Positions 8,122 to 15,225 of a DNA stretch of 64,000 nucleotides are shown piece by piece. This stretch comes from Sphingomonas crusticola (GTDB lineage Bacteria > Pseudomonadota > Alphaproteobacteria > Sphingomonadales > Sphingomonadaceae). Positions within the stretch are counted from its first letter, which is position 1; every line of letters begins with the position of its first letter. Location: positions 1,302,001 through 1,366,000 of the forward strand of contig NZ_QTJP01000001.1 in NCBI RefSeq assembly GCF_003391115.1, read 5' to 3'. The notes beneath the pieces were generated by a model. That model was not told the origin of the DNA and ran no database searches. It worked only from the letters and a program-made list of their open reading frames with translations. The position numbers were made by a program, and so were the translations under genes.

Positions 8122-9123
8122 ATGCGCACCCTTTCCGGCATCCAGCCTACCGGCAACCTCCATCTCGGCAATTATCTGGGGGCGATCCGCAACTGGGTCC
8201 GCATGCAGGATGCGATGGCCAAAGATGGCGGGGAGTGCTTCTTCTTCCTCGCCGACCTGCATGCGATCAGCCAATATCAGGATCCGGCCGAACTCCGCCG
8301 CGGCATCCGCGAGATGGCGGCGGCATTGATCGCCTGCGGTGTCGATCCGACCCGCGCGACCTTGTTCCGCCAGCGCGACGTGCCGGCGCACAGCGAGCTT
8401 GCCTGGCTGCTTAACGGGACGGCGCGGGTCGGCTGGCTCAACCGCATGACCCAGTTCAAGGACAAGTCCGGCAAGAATCGCGAGGGCGCGTCGGTGGCGC
8501 TCTATACCTATCCGGTGCTGCAGGCGGCAGACGTGCTGCTCTACCAGGCGACACATGTGCCGGTCGGCGACGACCAGAAGCAGCATCTGGAACTGGCGCG
8601 CGACATCGCGACCAAGTTCAACACCGATTACGGCGTCGAGCTGTTCACCCTACCCGAGCCGATCATCCCGCCGGCCGCTGCGCGGATCATGTCATTGCGC
8701 GACGGCGCGGCGAAGATGTCGAAATCCGATCCGTCGGATATGAGCCGGGTTAACCTGGCGGACGATCCCGACCTGATCGCGCAGAAGATCCGCAAGGCGA
8801 AGACCGACCCCGAACCGTTGCCGGACGATCCCACTGTGCTGGATGCACGGCCGGAGGCGAAAAACCTTGTCACGATCTATGCGGCGCTCGCTGACGAAAC
8901 GGTGGCGGACGTGCTGGCGCGCTTTGCCGGGCAGGGATTTGGCGCCTTCAAGCCGGCACTGGCGGAACTGACAGTGGAGAAGCTGCGTCCGATCGGTCAG
9001 CGCTTCGCCGAATTGCAACGCGACGCGCCCGAACTCGACCTTTTGCTCAAGGTCGGCGCGGAAAAAGCGGCGGCAGTTGCCGCACCCACCCTTGCGGGCG
9101 CATATGCGGCAATGGGACTATAA
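8122..9123 (+). CDS. trpS: Tryptophanyl-tRNA synthetase
   Basis: Class I aminoacyl-tRNA synthetase that charges tRNA-Trp. The 333-residue product has the HIGH-type motif as HLGN within [16 protein letters not shown], and KMSKS as KMSKSDPSD near residue 198. The tryptophan-binding region includes [29 protein letters not shown]. Length and motif spacing match bacterial TrpRS. The ATG at 8122 immediately precedes the conserved N-terminus. Upstream lies the glycosidase-like gene (42 bp gap); a terminator-like hairpin follows at 9196. Confidence 0.97.
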   Translation: MRTLSGIQPTGNLHLGNYLGAIRNWVRMQDAMAKDGGECFFFLADLHAISQYQDPAELRRGIREMAAALIACGVDPTRATLFRQRDVPAHSELAWLLNGTARVGWLNRMTQFKDKSGKNREGASVALYTYPVLQAADVLLYQATHVPVGDDQKQHLELARDIATKFNTDYGVELFTLPEPIIPPAAARIMSLRDGAAKMSKSDPSDMSRVNLADDPDLIAQKIRKAKTDPEPLPDDPTVLDARPEAKNLVTIYAALADETVADVLARFAGQGFGAFKPALAELTVEKLRPIGQRFAELQRDAPELDLLLKVGAEKAAAVAAPTLAGAYAAMGL

Positions 9124-9195
9124 GCGGGAATGCGACCGGCGGAGCAACTGATCGCACTTTCGCAACGTTCAATCGCGGTTCACTAACAAGAGCTT

Positions 9196-9218
9196 AGCTT
9201 CGCGTTTCGAAGCTTTTT
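9196..9218 (+). terminator. Intrinsic terminator between trpS and the DUF4136 gene
   Basis: Stem AGCTTCG (9196-9202) with CGAAGCT (9208-9214), loop CGTTT, T-run to 9218. It ends only 14 bp before the next start codon (9233). It could therefore act as trpS terminator or as a leader structure of the downstream gene. Confidence 0.65.
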
Positions 9219-9232
9219 CGGGACAACAGACA

Positions 9233-9952
9233 ATGTCTTTCCGCCGCACGATCCTCACCGTTGCCGCCCCTTTCGCATTGCTGCTCACCAGCGCGTGCGC
9301 CACGTCGTTCCGGGCCGACGTTTCACGCTTTCAGATGATGCCCGCGCCCCAAGGGCAGAGCTTCGTCGTGCAGGCGGCCGATCCGCGCAAGCAGAACGGT
9401 ATCGAGTTTCAGAATTACGCCCAGCTCGTCAGCTCGCGCCTGACGGCGCTGGGCTATCGCCAGGCGGAAGGCGATGCCAAGCCGACCTTCGTCGTGTCGA
9501 TGGATTATGGCGTCGACAATGGCCATGAGAAGATCGTCACCACGCCCGGCATCGGCCCGTCGTGGGGCTGGGGTCCGTACGGCTCGTGGGGCGTCGGCTA
9601 TCGCCGCGGCTTCCGCGGCGGTCTGTACGGCCGCGGCTTCTATTATGGCTGGCAGGATCCGTTCTGGTACGATCCGTTCGGCTATCCTCAGGTCAACAGC
9701 TACACCTATTATGTCAGCCAGCTCGAGCTGAAGATTCGTCGCACTGCCGATGGCCAGGCCCTGTTTGAAGGTCGCGCGCGCGCTCGTTCGACCGATCAGG
9801 CGCTGCCCCGTCTGGTTCCGAACCTGGTCGAGGCGATGTTCGCCGGTTTCCCGGGCCGCTCGGGCGAGGACGTGATGATCACCATCCCGCCGCCACCCAA
9901 GGGCGGAGAAGCGCCCGCGCCGGCAACGATCCGCCCGACGCGCAACCGCTAA
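9233..9952 (+). CDS. DUF4136 lipoprotein
   Basis: A 239-residue putative lipoprotein. The signal has a hydrophobic core and lipobox TSAC (about residue 22), followed by a DUF4136-type domain: FRADVSRFQ, a Tyr/Gly/Trp-rich central region and ELKIRRTADGQALFEGRAR. The middle (about 105-150) is a low-complexity GWGPYGSWGVGYRRGFRGG segment typical of sphingomonad members. The C-terminus is Pro-rich. Function is unknown; it is presumably attached to the outer membrane. The ATG at 9233 has GGGACAA upstream, and a hairpin with T-run ends 14 bp before it. Confidence 0.82.
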   Translation: MSFRRTILTVAAPFALLLTSACATSFRADVSRFQMMPAPQGQSFVVQAADPRKQNGIEFQNYAQLVSSRLTALGYRQAEGDAKPTFVVSMDYGVDNGHEKIVTTPGIGPSWGWGPYGSWGVGYRRGFRGGLYGRGFYYGWQDPFWYDPFGYPQVNSYTYYVSQLELKIRRTADGQALFEGRARARSTDQALPRLVPNLVEAMFAGFPGRSGEDVMITIPPPPKGGEAPAPATIRPTRNR

Positions 9953-9987
9953 GCCGTCTCTCCGGCATCGGCAGCGCGCCTTGCACG

Positions 9988-10047
9988 GAGCCTGATCCAC
10001 GTCGGCGGTGGAAGCGTAGGGCGCTTCCACCGCCGACGATCAGGCTC
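9988..10047. repeat. Long near-perfect inverted repeat
   Basis: The left arm 9988-10016 (GAGCCTGATC...GGTGGAAGCG) pairs with the right arm 10022-10047 (CGCTTCCACC...GATCAGGCTC), leaving a 5-base loop and a 3-base bulge. It lies between the stop of the DUF4136 gene (9952) and the start of the methyltransferase gene (10060), with no T-run. It may be a Rho-independent-like bidirectional structure, an mRNA-stabilising hairpin or a repeat element. Confidence 0.8.
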
Positions 10048-10059
10048 TAGACCCGCCCG

Positions 10060-10890
10060 ATGCCGCGCGAGATCACTGCTTTTTCCAACCCGCTGATCAA
10101 GCGGGTGCGCGGCCTGCGCGACAAGCGTCACCGCCGCGAAGAAGGGCTGTTCCTCGCCGAGGGGCTGCGCATCCTCGCCGAAGCCGAGGAAGCGGGCACG
10201 CTTCCTGAACTCTTCTTCTATGCCGTCGACAGTGCCCGCCATCCGATCGTGCAACGGCTGATCGGCAAGGTCGAGGCGCAGGGTGGCGAGGCGATCGAAA
10301 CCAGCCGCGACATCCTCCACAAACTGTCCGGCAAGGACAATCCGCAGGTGGTGCTGGGCGTGTATCGCCAGTTCGACACCAGCCTCGCGCGCATCGATCG
10401 CACCACGTCAGGCATCTGGCTGGTGGCGCAGGCGATACGAGACCCCGGAAATCTCGGGACGATGCTGCGCACCGGCGACGCGGTCGGCGCCGGCGGGCTG
10501 ATCCTGATCGACGACACGGTCGACCCGTTTTCGGTGGAGGCGGTGCGCGCGAGCATGGGAGCGATGTTCACGCAGACGATCGCACAGGCATCATGGGAGG
10601 AATTTCTCCCCTGGTTGCGCGGCGGCGAGGGGCAGTTGGTTGGGCTGAGCCTTGAGGCGAGCGAGGATTATCGCAGACCAAAATATGCCCCGCCTACTTT
10701 CCTGCTGGTCGGCAACGAAGCGCAGGGCCTGCCTGCCGATTATGCCGCAGCGTGCGATGTCCGCGTCAAGATTCCGATGCTGGGCAAAGCCGACAGCCTC
10801 AACGCCGCCATTTCCTGCGCGGTCATGGCCTATCAGGTGCTCGCCCAGCGCAAGCCGCTTACCGGAGGACAGGGCATTTCCGCGCGATGA
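10060..10890 (+). CDS. TrmH/SpoU-family RNA 2'-O-methyltransferase
   Basis: A 276-residue SPOUT-class methyltransferase that transfers a methyl from SAM to a ribose 2'-OH of rRNA or tRNA. An N-terminal substrate-binding domain (NPLIKRVRGLRDKRHRREEG, LFLAEGLRIL) is followed by the catalytic SpoU domain. That domain shows motif 1 (RDPGNLGTMLRTGDAVGAGG), motif 2 (LLVGNEAQGLP) and motif 3 (KIPMLGKADSLNAAISCAVM). Substrate (RlmB- or TsnR-like) cannot be told from sequence alone. A large hairpin lies directly upstream. Confidence 0.92.
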   Translation: MPREITAFSNPLIKRVRGLRDKRHRREEGLFLAEGLRILAEAEEAGTLPELFFYAVDSARHPIVQRLIGKVEAQGGEAIETSRDILHKLSGKDNPQVVLGVYRQFDTSLARIDRTTSGIWLVAQAIRDPGNLGTMLRTGDAVGAGGLILIDDTVDPFSVEAVRASMGAMFTQTIAQASWEEFLPWLRGGEGQLVGLSLEASEDYRRPKYAPPTFLLVGNEAQGLPADYAAACDVRVKIPMLGKADSLNAAISCAVMAYQVLAQRKPLTGGQGISAR

Positions 10891-10929
10891 CCGGCCTTGC
10901 CCCGCTCCTAACAGGCGAATTGCCGTACG

Positions 10930-11571
10930 TCAGGCGCCGTATTTCTTCTCGCATGCCGCAACGAAAGCGGGCGGCTGACCCAGCTTGGTGGCGGTAGCCA
11001 ATGCCTCGGCGCGCTTGGCATTAAGCTCGTCGCCATTGCCGATGCCGGCCGCGCGCAAAGCTGGGGTCATCGAAACGTCGAGCTTGCCGGTGAGCACCCC
11101 ATAGCGGTTGGCCGCCTCCGCATAGCTCGACCCTTGATCGGCGAGCGCCTTGCGCAGGAAATCGGCCATCGCATAGCATTCGAGCATGGCGTCGACCGGC
11201 TTGGGCGGCAGCACCGGCTGCGCCACCTGCGTCGCCGGGAAGGCAGTCGCGCAACCGGGGCGCAACGTCTGCCATTTGCCCTTGATGGTCGTGTCGAACA
11301 AAGCCGGCATCCGCTTGGAGACGGCATTGACCTTGTCCTTGTCGAACGACTTGCCTTCGGATGCGTAGAGCATCGCATAATGGAGGATGCGTCCCTGCGC
11401 GTCGGCCGGCAGGTCGCCCTTGAAGCCGGCGGTCTCGCGTTCGCTGGCCGCTGCGATCACGCCGCAAGTAGCCGCCAGCTCGACCGGATCCGCCGGCAGC
11501 TCCGCCGTCTTCTTACCGCAGCCGACCAGCAGCATTGCCGCCATCGCCGTCGTCGCCATCACCTTGCGCAT
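10930..11571 (-). CDS. Hypothetical lipoprotein
   Basis: The start at 11571 has a strong GAGGTGG ribosome site. It gives a 213-residue product with signal MRKVMATTAMAAMLLVGCGK and lipobox VGC (Cys18). The mature part is mainly helical, with Cys residues at intervals (ELAATCGVI, RPGCATAF, MLECYAMAD, VAACEKKYG), suggesting two disulfides in the periplasm. No family is recognised. It is convergent with the methyltransferase gene (39 bp gap) and divergent from the DUF1275 gene. Confidence 0.75.
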   Translation of the reverse strand: MRKVMATTAMAAMLLVGCGKKTAELPADPVELAATCGVIAAASERETAGFKGDLPADAQGRILHYAMLYASEGKSFDKDKVNAVSKRMPALFDTTIKGKWQTLRPGCATAFPATQVAQPVLPPKPVDAMLECYAMADFLRKALADQGSSYAEAANRYGVLTGKLDVSMTPALRAAGIGNGDELNAKRAEALATATKLGQPPAFVAACEKKYGA

Positions 11572-11670
11572 GCCCACCTCGAACTCGTTTCGCTGCCGCA
11601 ATATACGCCCGGAAGCCGGTTCGGTTGCCAAAGCCCTTCCCCCCGCGCCGCAGAGCGGTAGGTTGCAGCG

Positions 11671-12312
11671 ATGCATCGTTACGATCGACCGCTCATCGCC
11701 GTCGCTCTCTGCCTCGCCGCGCTGGCGGGCTTTGTGGATGCGCTCGGTTTCCTCAGCATGGGCGGCTTCTTTGTCTCCTTCATGAGCGGCAACACAACGC
11801 ATTTGGCGGTGGCGATCGGATCGGTTGACCCTGCGCCGGCCTGGCGCGCCGCAACGCTGATAATCGCCTTCATCGCCGGCGTGATGGCGGGCACACTCGT
11901 CGCCCACGCCGTGCCGTTTCAGCGCAAGCCCGCGGTGCTGGCGGCGGTGACATTGCTGCTGACTGCCGCCGCCCTGTGCCACATGCTGCAATTCGATCAG
12001 GCAGCGCTGCTGCTGACCGCCGTAGCCATGGGGGCAGAGAATGGCGTTTTCCAGCGGGACGGCGAGGTCACCATCGGCGTCACCTACATGACCGGCACGC
12101 TGGTCCGCTTTGCCCAGCGCGCGGCGTTGGCGCTGGTCGGGGGCGATGGCCGGGGATGGCCGTCTTATCTGCTGCTATGGCTCGGCTTCATCGCGGGCGC
12201 GCTAGTGGGCACAGGCATCTTCCTGCTGACGGGTCTGAACGCGCTGTGGATCGCAGCCGGCATTTGCGCGGTCATGACGGCAACGGTCGCGCGGCTGGTC
12301 AGGATTCGCTGA
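11671..12312 (+). CDS. DUF1275 (YoaK-type) membrane protein
   Basis: A 213-residue polytopic membrane protein of the DUF1275/YoaK family. The typical N-terminus AGFVDALGFLSMGGFFVSFMSGNTTHLA is clear, and the motif GAENGVFQR...VTYMTGTLVRFA lies at about 128-155. Six or so hydrophobic segments are present. Family function is unknown (a transporter-like role is suspected). It is divergent from the lipoprotein gene and convergent with lpdA. Confidence 0.88.
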   Translation: MHRYDRPLIAVALCLAALAGFVDALGFLSMGGFFVSFMSGNTTHLAVAIGSVDPAPAWRAATLIIAFIAGVMAGTLVAHAVPFQRKPAVLAAVTLLLTAAALCHMLQFDQAALLLTAVAMGAENGVFQRDGEVTIGVTYMTGTLVRFAQRAALALVGGDGRGWPSYLLLWLGFIAGALVGTGIFLLTGLNALWIAAGICAVMTATVARLVRIR

Positions 12313-12379
12313 AGCGGCGCCATGCTGTAACCGGCCGCTGCCGATCACGCTGCATCGAGCTGGGACGCTTTGCCGCTGC

Positions 12380-13774
12380 CTAAATGTGGATCGGCTTGCC
12401 AGTGACCGCCATCGCCGCTTCCTTGATCGCTTCCGAATGGGTCGGATGGGCGTGGCAGGTATAGGCAATGTCCTCGCTGGTGGCGCCGAACTCCATCGCT
12501 TGCGCGGCCTGGGCGATCATCGTGCCGGCGAGCGTGGCAATGATCCATACGCCGAGCACGCGATCGCTTTCGGCGTCGGCGATGATCTTCACGAAGCCGT
12601 CGGGCTCGTGATTGGTCTTGGCGCGGCTGTTGGCCAACATCGGGAATTTGCCGACCTTGACCGGCCCGCGCTCCTTGGCCTGCTCTTCGGTCAGGCCGAC
12701 GCCCGCAATCTCCGGCGTGGTGTAGACCACGCTGGGAATGACGTCGTGGTTCACGATGCCGGTCAGGCCGGCGATATTCTCGGCGACGGCGATGCCTTCA
12801 TCCTCGGCCTTGTGCGCAAGCATCGGGCCGGGGACGACGTCGCCGATCGCCCAGATGCCGGGCACGGCCGTTCCGAAATCGTGATCGATCTCGATCTGGC
12901 CGCGCTGGTTGACGGCGAGACCCGCCTTGTCGAGCGCAAGCCCATCCGTGTTGGCGCGGCGGCCGATCGCGACCAGCACCACGTCCGCCTCGATCGTCTC
13001 CGCGGTGCCGCCGGCCGACGGCTCGACCGTCAGGACCGCGCCCTCGCCGGAGCGCTCGACCTTGGTGACCTTGGTCGACAGGCGAAGCTCCATACCTTGC
13101 TTCTTGAAGATCTTGTTGGATTCCTTGCGGACCTCGGCATCCATGCCCGGCAGGATCTGATCGAGGAATTCGACCACCGTGACCTTCGCACCGACGCGGC
13201 GCCAGACCGAGCCGAGCTCCAGCCCGATCACGCCGCCGCCGATCACGACCATATGCCCCGGCACCTTCGGTAGCTCCAGCGCGCCGGTCGAATCGACGAC
13301 GACCTGCTGATCGATCTCGACACCTGGCAGCGGGGTCACTGACGAGCCGGTGGCGATGACGATATTCTTGGCGCGGACGGTACGATCGCCGATCCTGACC
13401 GTGTCCGCGCTTTCGAAGGCGGCATGGCCCTTGAGCCATTCGACCTTGTTCTTCTTGAATAGGAATTCGACGCCGCCGGTCAGCTGCTTGACCGCGTCGA
13501 TGCGCTGGGCGTGCATCGCGTCGAGATCGAGGCTCATGCCGTCGATCTTGAGGCCGAGCTTGGCGAGCTTGCCCGAAGCGGCTTCGTCATAGAGTTCCGA
13601 GGCGTGCAGCAGCGCCTTTGACGGAATACAGCCGACATTGAGGCAGGTGCCGCCCAGCGTCGCGCGGCTTTCGGCGCAGGCGGTCTTCAGCCCGAGCTGT
13701 GCGGCGCGGATTGCCGCGACGTATCCGCCGGGACCGGAGCCGATCACCAGGACGTCGAAATCATAGTCCGCCAT
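12380..13774 (-). CDS. lpdA: Dihydrolipoyl dehydrogenase (E3)
   Basis: Flavoprotein that reoxidises dihydrolipoyl groups of the 2-oxoglutarate dehydrogenase complex with NAD+. The 464-residue product has the FAD-binding VIGSGPGGYVAAIRAAQLG, the redox disulfide GGTCLNVGCIPSKALL, the NAD-binding VIGGGVIGLELGSVWRRVG, and the C-terminal active-site His-Glu in HAHPTHSEAIKEA. It is the last gene of the mdh-sucD-sucA-sucB-lpdA block. A REP doublet (13783-13870) separates it from sucB and supplies part of the GGAG ribosome site. Confidence 0.97.
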   Translation of the reverse strand: MADYDFDVLVIGSGPGGYVAAIRAAQLGLKTACAESRATLGGTCLNVGCIPSKALLHASELYDEAASGKLAKLGLKIDGMSLDLDAMHAQRIDAVKQLTGGVEFLFKKNKVEWLKGHAAFESADTVRIGDRTVRAKNIVIATGSSVTPLPGVEIDQQVVVDSTGALELPKVPGHMVVIGGGVIGLELGSVWRRVGAKVTVVEFLDQILPGMDAEVRKESNKIFKKQGMELRLSTKVTKVERSGEGAVLTVEPSAGGTAETIEADVVLVAIGRRANTDGLALDKAGLAVNQRGQIEIDHDFGTAVPGIWAIGDVVPGPMLAHKAEDEGIAVAENIAGLTGIVNHDVIPSVVYTTPEIAGVGLTEEQAKERGPVKVGKFPMLANSRAKTNHEPDGFVKIIADAESDRVLGVWIIATLAGTMIAQAAQAMEFGATSEDIAYTCHAHPTHSEAIKEAAMAVTGKPIHI

Positions 13775-13782
13775 TCAAAACT

Positions 13783-13870
13783 CCGTTCGCCCCGAGCTTG
13801 TCGAAGGGCTGACTTTCTTGGTTCCGTTCAAGGAAGAAGTACGCGGCGTCGACAAGCTCAGCCCGAACGG
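13783..13870. repeat. REP-like doublet between sucB and lpdA
   Basis: Two inverted copies: CCGTTCGCCCCGAGCTTGTC (from 13783, continuing GAAGGGCT) and GTCGACAAGCTCAGCCCGAA (from 13848, continuing CGG to 13870). They are separated by about 36 bp. The element begins 8 bp upstream of the lpdA start codon and is the same family as 21470-21553. Confidence 0.85.
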
Positions 13871-13893
13871 AATGTAGGTATCCGCGTCGAAAC

Positions 13894-15216
13894 TTACAGG
13901 TCGATCAGCAGGCGGGTCGGATCCTCGATCGCGTTCTTCAGCGCGACCAGGAAGGTCACCGCCTCGCGGCCGTCGATCAGGCGATGGTCGTAGCTGAGCG
14001 CGAGATACATCATCGGGCGGACGACGACCTGACCGTCACGCACCACGGGGCGCTCCTCAATGCGGTGCAAGCCGAGCACGGCCGACTGCGGCGGGTTGAT
14101 GATCGGGGTCGACATCAGCGAACCGAACACGCCGCCGTTCGAGATGGTGAAGGTGCCGCCCTTCATCTCGTCCATCTTGAGCGTGCCGTCCTTGGCGCGC
14201 TTGCCGAAATCGCCGATCGTCTTCTCAATCGTTGCGACCGACATGTCCTGCGCGTCGCGGATCACCGGCACGACCAGGCCGTTGGGCGCGGATACCGCGA
14301 CCGAGATGTCGGCATAATCGTGATAGACGATCTCCTCACCTTCGATCGAGGCATTGACCGACGGGATATCGCGCAGCGCCTGGCAGGCGGCCTTCACGAA
14401 GAATCCCATGAAGCCAAGGCGCACGCCATGCTTCTTTTCGAACAGATCCTTATATTTGGTGCGCGCGGCGATGACCTCGGTCATGTCGACGTCGTTGAAC
14501 GTCGTCAGCATCGCGGCGGTATTCTGCGCCTCCTTGAGCCGCTTGGCGACGGTCTGGCGCAGGCGCGACATACGCACGCGCTCTTCCTTGCGGCCACCCG
14601 CGGTGGACGGTGCCGGTGCGGAGACGCTCGCGGCAGGGGCGCTCGCGGCAGCCGCGGGTGCTGCCGGTGCCGGTGCCCTGGCGGCCGGCGGCGTGCTCTG
14701 GGCCGCGAGCAGCACATCGTCCTTGGTCAGGCGGCCGTCCTTGCCCGTGCCCTTGATCCTGGAGGGGTCGAGCCCGTGCTCCAGCACCGCGCGGCGAACC
14801 GACGGCGACAGCGTCTGACCGCCCGTACCGCCTTCTTCCGCCTCGTCATGATTGCCGTATCCCACCGGCGTTGCCTCGCCAGCGGGCGCTGCCGCCGGTT
14901 CCGGCGGCTGGGCGGCTTCGGCCTGGCCGACTGCGGTGCGGTTCTCGACCGCAGGCGTCGCGCTGGTCTCGGCGGTGGCGCCCGCCTGGATGCGCGCGAT
15001 CACCGCGCCCACCGCAACCGTATCGCCTTCGCTGGCGACCAGTTCGGCAAGCACGCCGGCGGCGGGCGCGTTGACCTCGACCGCGACCTTGTCGGTCTCC
15101 AGGCTCGCGATCGGCTCGTCGGCCTTCACCGCCTCGCCCGGCTGCTTGAGCCACTGGCCCAAGGTCGCTTCGGTGATCGATTCGCCCAGGGTCGGGACGA
15201 TTACGTCGGTCGCCAT
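13894..15216 (-). CDS. sucB: Dihydrolipoyllysine succinyltransferase (E2) of 2-oxoglutarate dehydrogenase
   Basis: E2 core of the 2-oxoglutarate dehydrogenase complex (also called odhB), transferring succinyl from lipoyl to CoA. Domains are an N-terminal lipoyl domain with the lipoylated Lys in [10 protein letters not shown] (about Lys43), a long Ala/Pro linker, a peripheral subunit-binding domain ([20 protein letters not shown], about 140-175), a second Ala/Pro linker, and the catalytic domain ending with [15 protein letters not shown] (His/Asp catalytic pair). 440 residues. It follows sucA with a 9-bp gap, so translation is probably coupled. Confidence 0.97.
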   Translation of the reverse strand: MATDVIVPTLGESITEATLGQWLKQPGEAVKADEPIASLETDKVAVEVNAPAAGVLAELVASEGDTVAVGAVIARIQAGATAETSATPAVENRTAVGQAEAAQPPEPAAAPAGEATPVGYGNHDEAEEGGTGGQTLSPSVRRAVLEHGLDPSRIKGTGKDGRLTKDDVLLAAQSTPPAARAPAPAAPAAAASAPAASVSAPAPSTAGGRKEERVRMSRLRQTVAKRLKEAQNTAAMLTTFNDVDMTEVIAARTKYKDLFEKKHGVRLGFMGFFVKAACQALRDIPSVNASIEGEEIVYHDYADISVAVSAPNGLVVPVIRDAQDMSVATIEKTIGDFGKRAKDGTLKMDEMKGGTFTISNGGVFGSLMSTPIINPPQSAVLGLHRIEERPVVRDGQVVVRPMMYLALSYDHRLIDGREAVTFLVALKNAIEDPTRLLIDL

Positions 15217-15225
15217 CAGTCTTCC

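Noticed and set aside
10930-11991. 353-residue version of the small lipoprotein
   Set aside because: The extra 140 residues run into the divergent DUF1275 gene. The internal ATG at 11571 has a strong ribosome site and gives a proper lipoprotein signal.
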